Below are positions 29,738 to 37,631 of a DNA stretch of 64,000 nt, piece after piece. The first letter of the stretch is position 1, and each line of letters starts with the position of its first letter. The DNA lies in NCBI RefSeq assembly GCF_024710845.1, contig NZ_JANJTZ010000003.1, positions 1 through 64,000 of the forward strand, given 5' to 3'. The translations under genes were made by a program, and so were the position numbers. A model generated the notes under the pieces. The model was given only the letters and a program-made list of their open reading frames with translations. It was not told the origin of the DNA and did no database searches. The stretch is from Mesorhizobium sp. (GTDB lineage Bacteria; Pseudomonadota; Alphaproteobacteria; Rhizobiales; Rhizobiaceae).

Positions 29738-30792
29738 GGGTGTGCGCCGTCGTGCGACTCGTCCGGTTGTTCGATTACCTTCCGGACGAGATATAGCGGG
29801 CGATCCTTGGCCTCACTGAGCGTGACCCAGACATACTCGCCCAGCGCCCCGAGAAGCGCGAGGTTGAAGCCGCCGAGGACCATGATTGCGACCATGAGGC
29901 TTGGGTAGCCCGGCACCGCGATGCCGTAGATCATGACCTCGAAAAGCATCTTCACGCCGTAGGAAATACCCGCGAAGGCCAGCACCAAGCCAATGCCGCT
30001 CATCATGCGAAGAGGCAGGGCCGAGAATGATATGATGCCCTCTTTGGACAGAGCGATGAGACCGAGGCTCGACCAGCGCGATTTCCCGCCGACGCGCTCC
30101 GCGGGCGTGTAGCTGATCGATTTCTGATGAAAGCCTGCCCAAGCGTAGAGTCCCTTATTGAAGCGCTTCTTGTCGCGCAGCAGCAAAAGCGCGTCGGCAA
30201 CCGTACGGCGCATGATGCGAAAGTCCCCCGCATCGGGAGGCGTGATGAAGCGTTGGCGGAAATTGATAAGCTTGTAGAACAAGTGTGAGAATCCGTGCCG
30301 CAACAGCCCGCTGTCGCGGCGATCCGCGCGGGTCGCGAACACGACATCCGTGTCCGGATCGGTCACAATCGTCTCAACCAGCCGAAGGCTGACTGAAAGC
30401 GAGTGCTGCAGATCGGCATCCATGAGGAGTACGAGATCGCCACTGGCCGCTTCAATGCCGGCGAAGAGTGCAATCTCCTTGCCGAAATTGCGCGAGAGCT
30501 GGATGATTTTCCATTTGCCGACGAGATGGCTGGCGAAGAGAGCCGCGCCATTGTCGGTGCTGCCATCGTCGACGAGCACGATTTCGGTCTCCAGCCCAAA
30601 TCGGCTGGCTACCTCACGCTGAAGCGCTGCAAGCATTTCGGAAAAGTCGGGGGCGGCCGAAGCTTCGTCGAGAAACGGGGAAACGATTGACAGCGTCTTG
30701 TTTGTCGACGCATTGCTGGCAGCCGATGGGTTCTGGCGAATGACGACCCCTCCATGGGAGCGGACGGCCCGACGGCCGGCTGAAACTTCCAC
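29734..30792 (-). CDS. GT2-family polyprenyl-phosphate glycosyltransferase (GtrB/ArnC/FlmF2-like)
   Basis: A 352-residue protein with an N-terminal GT-A domain: SIVSPFLDE, VLVDDGSTD, LMDADLQHS, DAGDFRIM and KRFNKGLYAWAGF. Two C-terminal membrane helices follow, the layout of GtrB, ArnC and DPM-like enzymes that load a sugar onto undecaprenyl phosphate. The frame opens with a GTG at 30792 with no visible ribosome site. A perfect GGAGGGG (30753-30747) lies 5 nt before an in-frame ATT (30741), a possible rare start giving 335 residues. First gene of the GT2-deacetylase-gtrA operon. Confidence 0.88.
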   Translation of the reverse strand: MEVSAGRRAVRSHGGVVIRQNPSAASNASTNKTLSIVSPFLDEASAAPDFSEMLAALQREVASRFGLETEIVLVDDGSTDNGAALFASHLVGKWKIIQLSRNFGKEIALFAGIEAASGDLVLLMDADLQHSLSVSLRLVETIVTDPDTDVVFATRADRRDSGLLRHGFSHLFYKLINFRQRFITPPDAGDFRIMRRTVADALLLLRDKKRFNKGLYAWAGFHQKSISYTPAERVGGKSRWSSLGLIALSKEGIISFSALPLRMMSGIGLVLAFAGISYGVKMLFEVMIYGIAVPGYPSLMVAIMVLGGFNLALLGALGEYVWVTLSEAKDRPLYLVRKVIEQPDESHDGAHP

Positions 30793-30808
30793 TCACGGTT
30801 AGTCTGGA

Positions 30809-31666
30809 ATGAACATCAACGTCAATCGAGACGGCGACAAGACACTGCACGCGGTGGGACAAACGGATGAATGCCATCCGATGTTCACGGACTTGCCTGC
30901 CTCGGTCGAGATCAACAAGCTGCGCAAGCGGCTGATCCGCAATACGCGCCAGGCGCTCGACGATTTCGCCATGGTCAGGGCAGGGGAGCGCTGGCTGGTG
31001 GCACTTTCGGGGGGCAAGGATTCCTACGGGCTCCTGGCGCTGCTCCTCGACCTCCAATGGCGCGGCCTTCTGCCGGTCGAGCTCCTCGCCTGCAATCTCG
31101 ACCAGGGCCAGCCCAACTTCCCGAAGAATGTCCTGCCCGACTATCTCGAAAAGATCGGCGTGCCGCACCGGATCGAGTATCGCGACACCTATTCGATCGT
31201 CACCGACAAGATCGCCGAAGGCGCCACATACTGCTCGCTCTGCTCACGGCTTCGTCGCGGGCATCTTTATCGCATCGCGCGGGAAGAAGGCTGTTCCGCG
31301 CTCGTTCTCGGACACCATCGCGAGGATATTCTCGAGACGTTCTTCATGAACCTGTTCCACGGCGGCCGGCTGGCGGCCATGCCGCCCAAGCTGATGAACG
31401 ACGATGGCGACGTGATGGTGCTGCGGCCGCTCAGCTATTGCGCCGAGGCGGATCTCGCGAAATTCGCCGAGGCGATGCGCTTTCCGATCATCCCCTGCGA
31501 CCTGTGCGGCAGCCAGGACGGGCTGCAGCGCAATGCGACGAAGGCGATGCTGGACGACATCGAACGGCGCATGCCGGGCCGTAAGGAGACGATGGTGCGG
31601 GCCCTGGCAAACGTGCGGCCGAGCCATCTGCTCGACCGCACTCTGTTTGACTTCACCGGCCTTTGA
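30809..31666 (+). CDS. ttcA: tRNA 2-thiocytidine biosynthesis protein TtcA
   Basis: Thiolates cytidine 32 in tRNAs. The 285-residue protein has the PP-loop SGGKDS near residue 68 and the three-cysteine signature for its [4Fe-4S] cluster (CSLC near 143 and CDLC near 226). The start at 30809 leaves only 16 bp to the divergent GT2 start. A later ATG at 30881 ([18 protein letters not shown]) would give 261 residues and room for a promoter; the choice is open. Confidence 0.92.
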   Translation: MNINVNRDGDKTLHAVGQTDECHPMFTDLPASVEINKLRKRLIRNTRQALDDFAMVRAGERWLVALSGGKDSYGLLALLLDLQWRGLLPVELLACNLDQGQPNFPKNVLPDYLEKIGVPHRIEYRDTYSIVTDKIAEGATYCSLCSRLRRGHLYRIAREEGCSALVLGHHREDILETFFMNLFHGGRLAAMPPKLMNDDGDVMVLRPLSYCAEADLAKFAEAMRFPIIPCDLCGSQDGLQRNATKAMLDDIERRMPGRKETMVRALANVRPSHLLDRTLFDFTGL

Positions 31667-31678
31667 CGGGGCGGACTT

Positions 31679-32923
31679 TCAGCGCGGAGCCGACACCGAT
31701 GTGCCGAAGAGCCGACCGCGCTCGGCGACGAGGACCAGGATCAACGCCAGGGCGGCAACGCCGCAGAACCCGGCCGCCAGCGGCGTGACCGTGCCGTCGA
31801 ACGCCTGGCCAATCAGCGCGCCGACGACGCCGCCGCCGAGCGTCTGGATGAAGCCCTGGATCGACGAAGCCGTGCCGGCGATGTGACCGAGAGGTTCCAT
31901 CGCGATCGAGTTGAAGTTCGATCCGATCCAGCCGAACTGGATCATCACCAGCGCAAACAGAATCACGAAGGCGGCAAGCGGCACGGGGCCGGTCAGCGAC
32001 CACATGAACCAGATCGCGCTGACGATCAGGAAGCCGATCAGGGCGCCATGCGACAGGCGGCGCATGCCGACGCGCGAGACCAGCTTCGAGTTCGCGAAGG
32101 AGGAAGCCGCCATCAGCCCTGCGACAACCGCGAAGAGGATCGGGAACCACGCACCGAGGCCGTAGATGCCGACATAGATCTGTTGCGCCGAGTTGATGAA
32201 TCCGAACAGGGCGGAAAACACGGCTGTCGAGGCCAGCGTGTAGCCGAGCGACATCCGGTTCGACAGAACGATGCGGAAACCCTGCGCGATCGACGACACG
32301 TCGATCTCGCGCCGGTCTTCCGGGTGCAGGGTCTCCGGCAGCCTGGCCCAGGTCCAGAACGTGATCGCAGCGGCGATGATCGCCATCAGCACGAAGATCA
32401 TGTGCCAGTTGGCGAAGATCATCATCAGCTGGCCGAGCGACGGAGCGATGACCGGAACGACCATGAACGTCATGAAGATCAGCGACATGACCTCGGCCAT
32501 GGCGCGGCCGCCGAAACGATCGCGGACGACGGAAACGGCGATGACGCGCGTCGACGCGGCGCCGACGCCCTGGATGAAGCGCAGCGCGAGCAACACTTCG
32601 AACGTGGGGGCAAAGACCGCGGCGGCCGCTGCCAGAACGTAGATGGTGAGGCCGATGAGCAGCGGCCCGCGCCGCCCGAAACGGTCAGAAAGCGGACCGT
32701 AGACGAGCAGCGCCGCGGCCATGCCGCCGAAATAGGCGGAGATGACGTACTGGCGGCTGTTCTCGTCGGCGACGTTCAGGCTGGCGCCGATCTCCTGGAG
32801 ACCGGGCAGCATGATGTCGATGGCAAGCGCGTTCAGCGCCATCAGGGCGGCCGCGAGTGCGATGAACTCCCAACGCGGGAGCGAATCCTGGCGTGTTTCG
32901 GCCAGCGGGGTTCTCTGGTCCAT
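31679..32923 (-). CDS. MFS multidrug exporter, Bcr/CflA-like
   Basis: A 414-residue, 12-helix major facilitator. It has motif A GPLSDRFGRRG between helices 2 and 3, motif C-like MTFMVVPVIAPSLG in helix 5 and the DIMLPGLQEIG segment in helix 1 typical of the drug:H+ antiporter Bcr/CflA group. It converges with ttcA and stands alone. The transported compound is not known. Confidence 0.85.
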   Translation of the reverse strand: MDQRTPLAETRQDSLPRWEFIALAAALMALNALAIDIMLPGLQEIGASLNVADENSRQYVISAYFGGMAAALLVYGPLSDRFGRRGPLLIGLTIYVLAAAAAVFAPTFEVLLALRFIQGVGAASTRVIAVSVVRDRFGGRAMAEVMSLIFMTFMVVPVIAPSLGQLMMIFANWHMIFVLMAIIAAAITFWTWARLPETLHPEDRREIDVSSIAQGFRIVLSNRMSLGYTLASTAVFSALFGFINSAQQIYVGIYGLGAWFPILFAVVAGLMAASSFANSKLVSRVGMRRLSHGALIGFLIVSAIWFMWSLTGPVPLAAFVILFALVMIQFGWIGSNFNSIAMEPLGHIAGTASSIQGFIQTLGGGVVGALIGQAFDGTVTPLAAGFCGVAALALILVLVAERGRLFGTSVSAPR

Positions 32924-33029
32924 AATCTTGGTCCAATCGAAATGACAAAATGCAAAAGGATGCGCGGTTTCCCGTCACATCCTCTGCAGTGAGGCGCCTG
33001 AAGCGGCGCCCGGGTTGATTGTCAGACGA

Positions 33030-33365
33030 TCAGGCGGCGCCTTTGACGCTCACGCCCTTCTCGTCGAAGAAGCCCTGAAGCTCACCAGCCTGAAACATCT
33101 CGCGGACGATGTCGCATCCGCCGACGAATTCGCCCTTGACGTAGAGCTGCGGAATCGTCGGCCACTGCGAATATTCCTTGATGCCCTGGCGGAGTTCATC
33201 GGAGGTCAGGATGTTGACGCCTTTGTAGTCGACGCCGAGATAGTCGAGGATCTGTACGACCTGGCCGGAAAAACCGCACTGCGGGAAGCCCGGGGTGCCC
33301 TTCATGAAGAGAACCACGTCGTTGCCCTTCACTTCGCTGTCGATAAACTGTGCAATCGCGCTCAT
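33030..33365 (-). CDS. grxD: monothiol glutaredoxin, Grx4 family
   Basis: Binds and delivers [2Fe-2S] clusters with glutathione and BolA. The 111-residue protein has the CGFS active site in [26 protein letters not shown] and GGCDIVREM. Length is normal. No bolA or purL gene lies beside it here, although they are frequent neighbours in this order. Confidence 0.95.
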   Translation of the reverse strand: MSAIAQFIDSEVKGNDVVLFMKGTPGFPQCGFSGQVVQILDYLGVDYKGVNILTSDELRQGIKEYSQWPTIPQLYVKGEFVGGCDIVREMFQAGELQGFFDEKGVSVKGAA

Positions 33366-33657
33366 ATCGATGATGCCTTCCGTGGCCGCGGCTTCGCATA
33401 ACGAAGCGGAAACTCGTCATTGACGATTACATAAGCGATCGAGGGCGACCTGTCGAGATGAAGCTGGTCACCTTTCGAAACCGTGCTGCCGTCTCATGCC
33501 AGGGTGGCCACCCGCCCGGCTCGAATGTGGCACACGAGTCACCATGTGACGGTTACATGACGTGAAGCCTTGCCAGATTCAGGCGACGCGCGCACGATTC
33601 GACAAAAGCAGTTTGCGGAGCGAATCGCGCCCGAGGAGCAGACCATAGGAGAAGGTC

Positions 33658-33996
33658 ATGCTCTTCAAGCAAATGATGCCCACGCGTGCCAGTGTGCGTG
33701 CCGCGTTCCTCCTGACGACGTTGCCGGTCGCGTCTATCCCGACGAGCGCCCACGAAGCGCCGAAGGGCTGGGCGTATCCGTTGTCGTGCTGCTCGAACTT
33801 CGATTGCAAGCAGGTCGCCAACGGTTCGGTCAGCGAACGGCCGGAAGGCTATGTCATCGGAACGGGCGAGGTCGTCGCCTACAACGACAAACGGATACGC
33901 AATTCGCCCGACGGGGAATTCCACTGGTGCGCGCACCAGTCTGGCGTCGATGCCGGCCGCACCATCTGCCTGTTTGTGCCGTCACGGTCCTTCTAG
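33658..33996 (+). CDS. small secreted cysteine-containing protein
   Basis: A 112-residue protein with a signal peptide (RASVRAAFLLTTLPVASIPTSA, likely cut after TSA, position about 31). The mature part carries five cysteines (SCCSNFDC, HWCAHQ, TICLF) and ends FVPSRSF. I recognise it only as a conserved-looking periplasmic protein of rhizobia; no function can be given. An in-frame ATG at 33658 is preceded by a GGAGAAGG-type site. The 292-bp gap upstream, towards grxD, holds both genes' promoters but no other ORF. Confidence 0.75.
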   Translation: MLFKQMMPTRASVRAAFLLTTLPVASIPTSAHEAPKGWAYPLSCCSNFDCKQVANGSVSERPEGYVIGTGEVVAYNDKRIRNSPDGEFHWCAHQSGVDAGRTICLFVPSRSF

Positions 33997-34029
33997 GTCG
34001 GGGCGCTAGCGGGGATTCGAAGAAAGCTG

Positions 34030-34050
34030 CCAGTCCGCGTTGCGGACTGG
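34030..34050. promoter_or_regulatory. perfect 9-bp hairpin after the small secreted protein gene
   Basis: CCAGTCCGC (34030-34038) and GCGGACTGG (34042-34050) with a GTT loop. No T-run follows on either strand, so it may be a transcript-end stabiliser or a protein site rather than a classical terminator. Confidence 0.45.
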
Positions 34051-34190
34051 GCGGGTGGCCGATCGCAATCGAAAGGTTTCCGATCATGGTAAAGATCGGA
34101 TTCAATCTTTCTTGGTAATTCTCCATTCATAAAGGCTGCTGGTTTTCCGGGCGTCGCTCGGTCCTTCTTGTTCTGCGTATCGGGTCCGAC

Positions 34191-35228
34191 ATGCGACTTT
34201 CCGTTCTTGCCGCCTCCCTCCTTGCGTGCCTTGGCCTCGCCGGCTGCATGTCGAGCAATGCCGCCGACGTGCTGAAAGTCGGACCTTCTGCCGAAACGAC
34301 GGCATCGGTGTCCGGGCCGCGCCCCGATGCATCTGTCGGCAAGGTCGTCGGCCTCGCCGAGGAACAGCAGAGCGAGATCGCCGAGGCCGAATCCGCGGAC
34401 ATCGATGCGGTGAAAGTCTCCGCGCTCGCTGCGCCCGACGTGGTCGACGAGCCCGCGGTCAAAGCCGTCGCGCTGATCACCCCGCCGACCCCGGACGTGC
34501 GGCCGGAGACACGCCGCTACGGTGCGGTCCAGCGGCAACGCTTCCGCGATGCAAAACCCATCAATTTCGGCAAGCGCAAGCCGGCGGACTATGCGGTGCA
34601 TGGGGTCGACGTGTCGCGATGGCAGGGGGATATCAACTGGGCCAAGCTGCGCGGCCAGGGTGCGAACTTCGTCTACATCAAGGCGACCGACGGCGGCGAC
34701 CACCTCGATCCGATGTTTCGCAAGAACTGGCGAGAGGCGGACCGGGCCGGCCTGAAGCGCGGCGCCTACCATTTCTTCTACTGGTGCCGCAGCGCATCGA
34801 GCCAGGCCGACTGGTTCATCCGCAACGTGCCGAAAGACCCGAATGCGTTGCCGCCCGTGATCGACGTCGAGTGGAACCATCTTTCGGCCTGCAAGAAGCG
34901 GCCTTCGCGCGCCACCGTGCTGGAGAAGATGCAGGTCTTCATGGACAGGCTCGAGGCGCATTACGGCCAGCGGCCGGTCATCTACACGGCGCCGGACTTC
35001 TATGGCGACAATCTGCGTGGCGCTTTCGAGGCCTATCCGTTCTGGCTGCGCGCCGTCGCACAGCACCCCTCGAAAGTCTATCCCGGCCGGGACTGGGTGT
35101 TCTGGCAGTATTCCGGTTCCGGCCTTTCGCATGGCGTCAAGGGTCAGATCGACCTGAACGTCTTCTACGGTTCGGAATCGGACTGGCGCCGTTGGCTCGG
35201 CCGCCAGGAGCGGATCGCGGCGAACTAG
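34191..35228 (+). CDS. GH25-family lysozyme lipoprotein
   Basis: A 345-residue predicted lipoprotein (lipobox LAGC at 16-19). A variable linker runs to about residue 135. The glycoside hydrolase family 25 domain has the first catalytic Asp in GVDVSRWQGDINW, the DVEWN motif with the acid/base pair, and the C-terminal DWVFWQYSGSG. GH25 enzymes cleave the MurNAc-GlcNAc bond of peptidoglycan. It is probably an envelope-remodelling enzyme. Its TAG abuts the psuG stop with no spacer. Confidence 0.88.
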   Translation: MRLSVLAASLLACLGLAGCMSSNAADVLKVGPSAETTASVSGPRPDASVGKVVGLAEEQQSEIAEAESADIDAVKVSALAAPDVVDEPAVKAVALITPPTPDVRPETRRYGAVQRQRFRDAKPINFGKRKPADYAVHGVDVSRWQGDINWAKLRGQGANFVYIKATDGGDHLDPMFRKNWREADRAGLKRGAYHFFYWCRSASSQADWFIRNVPKDPNALPPVIDVEWNHLSACKKRPSRATVLEKMQVFMDRLEAHYGQRPVIYTAPDFYGDNLRGAFEAYPFWLRAVAQHPSKVYPGRDWVFWQYSGSGLSHGVKGQIDLNVFYGSESDWRRWLGRQERIAAN

Positions 35229-36155
35229 CTAACCGCCGGCGAGGGCTTTTGCGATCCTCGCCGCCAGGCGCGCGTTGTTTTCGACCAGCGCGATATTGGT
35301 CTTGAGGCTGGCGCCTTCGCTGAGCTCGAGGATCTTCTGCAACAGAAATGGCGTCACGGCCTTGCCGCTGACGCCGCTTTCGTTCGCGGCCCGCTGCGCC
35401 GCCTCAATGAAGCCGCGCATTTTCGCCGCCGGGATCTCGTCTTCTTCCGGCACGGGGTTTGCGATGAGCATCCCGCCGGCAATGCCGAGTTCCTCGCGCG
35501 TGCGCTGGAACCGCGCGATCGCCTCGGCGCTGTCGAGACGCAGCGGCGCGGGAAAACCCGAATGCCGCGACCAGAAGGCCGGCATCACGTCCGCACCGTA
35601 GCCGACGACCGGCACGCCACGCGTCTCGAGAACTTCGAGTGTCTTCGGAATATCGAGGATCGCCTTGGCGCCGGCCGACACGACGATCACCGGCGTGCGA
35701 GCCAGCTCGTCGAGGTCGGCCGAAATGTCGAAGCTCGATTCCGCACCTTTGTGCACGCCGCCGATGCCGCCGGTGGCGAAGACGCGGATGCCTGCGAGAT
35801 GCGCCGCGATCATGGTTGCGGCGACGGTCGTGCCGCCGGTGCGGCGCTCGGAGATGGCGAAGGGCAGGTCGGCGCGCGACAGTTTCATCGCGCCCGGCGT
35901 CGTCGCGAGCGCGGCCCGCTCGCCGTCGGAAAGGCCGATCTTCAGGCGTCCGTCCATCACGGCGATGGTGGCAGGGACCGCGCCTTCGGCCTCGATGATC
36001 GCCTCGACCTTTGCCGCCATGTCGTTGTTGGCGGGGTAAGGCATGCCGTGCGTGATAATGGTGCTTTCCAGCGCCACGACCGCCCCGCCGCGCACGAGCG
36101 CCCTGTTCACGTCGGGATGGATGTCGACCTGGGTGATCGGCTTGTCGGTGAGCAT
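35229..36155 (-). CDS. psuG: pseudouridine-5'-phosphate glycosidase
   Basis: Cleaves pseudouridine 5'-phosphate into uracil and ribose 5-phosphate. The 308-residue protein has the family motifs VALESTIITHGMPYP, RRTGGTTVAATMIAAHLAGI, FATGGIGGVHKG and IANPVPEEDEIP, with the catalytic lysine and glutamate regions present. The upstream extension of the frame overlaps psuK and is not coding. It is the second gene of the psuK-psuG operon (20-bp gap). Confidence 0.95.
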   Translation of the reverse strand: MLTDKPITQVDIHPDVNRALVRGGAVVALESTIITHGMPYPANNDMAAKVEAIIEAEGAVPATIAVMDGRLKIGLSDGERAALATTPGAMKLSRADLPFAISERRTGGTTVAATMIAAHLAGIRVFATGGIGGVHKGAESSFDISADLDELARTPVIVVSAGAKAILDIPKTLEVLETRGVPVVGYGADVMPAFWSRHSGFPAPLRLDSAEAIARFQRTREELGIAGGMLIANPVPEEDEIPAAKMRGFIEAAQRAANESGVSGKAVTPFLLQKILELSEGASLKTNIALVENNARLAARIAKALAGG

Positions 36156-36175
36156 CTGCGGTCTCCTTGGCTGCC

Positions 36176-37126
36176 TCATGCCACCGGAAGGGCCGCCGGC
36201 ACAAGCGCGAGTGCCGCGGCGAACGCCTCGGCGTCGAAGGCCGGCACGGCGAAGGGCGATTCCAGCGCGAGCATCGCCGCCGCGAGGCCCTCGCGCGCCG
36301 CCTCCGGCAGGGGGATACCGCGCGCGAGGGCGGCGACGGTTGCGCCCGCAAGCGCGTCGCCGGCGCCGGTGACGTCGACAATGTGGCGCGGCGAGGGCGG
36401 TGCAATCGTATATCGGGAAGCCGCATCGAAGATCGTCACCGGCCCGGCACCGTCGGTGACGACCGCGCCGCGCAGGCCTTTCGCGCGCAGGAACGCGACC
36501 ACGTCCGCTGGGCTGCCAGCGTCGAGACCAGCCAGCGCGCAGGCTTCCTTGCGGTTCACGAACAGGCATTCGATGTGATCCAGCACCCCGGCCAGGCGTA
36601 CGACCTTTGCCGGCGAAATGCCGATCGCATGGAAGGGCTTGCCCGCGGCCGTGCTCGCGACCAGTTCGAGGGCGGCGGCGGGCAGGTTCGCGTCGCACAG
36701 GATCGCGTCGGCGCTGGCGATGGCGTCGCGGCAGGCGGATCGGCGAAGCTGGCGCGGAAAGAGGTCGTAGAGGCCCATATCGGCGAAGCCGGCGATCAGT
36801 TCGCCGTCGCGGTCGATGAGCGCGGTGTAGCTCGCCGTAACCCGGTCGAGAAAGATCGCCGAATGATCCTCGATGCCGGCCTCGGCGATCTCGCGGGCGA
36901 CGCGTTCGCCACCGGAATCGCCGCCACGCATCGAGATCAGCGCACAGCCGACGCCGCGCCGGCGGGCAGTACGCAGCGCATTGAAGACCACGCCGCCGAC
37001 ATCTTCGCGCATCGTCCCCGGGTTCGAGGCGCCGGGCACGTAGATTCCGGCGACCTGTCCGCGGCGGTCGATATGCGCCCCGCCGATGCCGAGCAGCAGC
37101 GGTGGCCTGGATGTGGTTCTGGTCAT
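36176..37126 (-). CDS. psuK: pseudouridine kinase, PfkB family
   Basis: A 316-residue ribokinase-like sugar kinase with the N-terminal GGAHIDRRGQ, and the anion-hole/catalytic motif DVTGAGDALAGATVAAL near residue 249. With psuG downstream it forms the two-step pseudouridine breakdown pathway (phosphorylation then C-C glycosidic cleavage). It lies 112 bp downstream of a strong terminator on the same strand, so its expression may depend on an upstream leader RNA. Confidence 0.9.
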   Translation of the reverse strand: MTRTTSRPPLLLGIGGAHIDRRGQVAGIYVPGASNPGTMREDVGGVVFNALRTARRRGVGCALISMRGGDSGGERVAREIAEAGIEDHSAIFLDRVTASYTALIDRDGELIAGFADMGLYDLFPRQLRRSACRDAIASADAILCDANLPAAALELVASTAAGKPFHAIGISPAKVVRLAGVLDHIECLFVNRKEACALAGLDAGSPADVVAFLRAKGLRGAVVTDGAGPVTIFDAASRYTIAPPSPRHIVDVTGAGDALAGATVAALARGIPLPEAAREGLAAAMLALESPFAVPAFDAEAFAAALALVPAALPVA

Positions 37127-37237
37127 GCGAAGCGGCTGATCCGAACGTTGCGACGATGCGCAGAGTAGGGCCGGTCGGGCGGCCGTTCAATGCGGCGCGC
37201 TGAGTGCCCTCGGATCGGGCGAAGACAAAAACTGCTC

Positions 37238-37266
37238 AAAAAAAAAGCAAGGCCCGAGGGCCTTGC
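37238..37266 (-). terminator. strong rho-independent terminator ahead of psuK
   Basis: On the minus strand GCAAGGCCC and GGGCCTTGC (37266-37247) form an 8-9 bp stem with a tiny loop, followed by nine T residues (37246-37238). Its orientation fits a transcript starting near 37387, not proS. Confidence 0.85.
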
Positions 37267-37387
37267 AGATTAACGCGTCCGATCTGTTTCCGGTTACCGG
37301 CGGCAGCGAAATTTCGCGCCTAGATCGCATCCTCCCAAGACTTTGACCGCGTAAAGGGGCAAATTTCCTTCGCCCATCTGGTTATGC
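37239..37387 (-). ncRNA. candidate small RNA or attenuated leader upstream of psuK-psuG
   Basis: On the minus strand a promoter (GTGACA, 17 bp, CTAGGG) is followed by about 145 nt of sequence without an ORF that ends in a strong terminator. Internal palindromes support structure: GGGC/GCCC around GAAGGAAATTT, the perfect GCGAAATTTCGC, and CCGGTAACCGG. It does not match any Rfam class I can recall. It may be an independent small RNA or the 5' leader of psuK, which starts 112 bp further on the same strand. Confidence 0.55.
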
Positions 37388-37393
37388 TGAGAA

Positions 37394-37422
37394 CCCTAGA
37401 CCAAATTTCACATACTTGTCAC
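37394..37422 (-). promoter_or_regulatory. promoter of the candidate small RNA/leader
   Basis: Minus-strand GTGACA (37422-37417) and CTAGGG (37399-37394) with a 17-bp spacer, a good match to rhizobial sigma-70 promoters. The 505-bp psuK-proS gap also contains the divergent proS leader with a GCCCGGA/TCCGGGC hairpin (37581-37609). Confidence 0.55.
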
Positions 37423-37631
37423 GAGGAATTTTGCTCTGAAATGACCATTGATGTGGTGCGGTGCACAACGAAGTCGCATGCAGTGCCGCGGATTTGATCA
37501 GCCGGCTGCTTTGCTCTTCGTGCCGGCGCGGGCGGGTTTCCATTTCGCCTTGAAATCGCTATGAAGCCCGCGCAAAGCCTGCCCGGAGGCTGTTCGATTC
37601 CGTCCGGGCGTCCTCCCTCACGGAATAGATG

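Noticed and set aside
35229-37190. A single 653-residue PsuG-like fusion frame on the minus strand
   Set aside because: Only the 3' part from 36155 is psuG. The rest is out of frame with the clear psuK gene, so this is two genes, not a fusion.
37239-37387. 6S RNA, tmRNA or SRP RNA as identity of the small RNA candidate
   Set aside because: The ends do not pair as in 6S RNA, there is no tRNA-like end or tag frame, and no SRP helix-8 motif is visible.
37588-37606. tRNA T-arm-like GTTCGATTCC motif before proS
   Set aside because: The flanking bases do not form the T-stem or acceptor stem, so it is not a tRNA.
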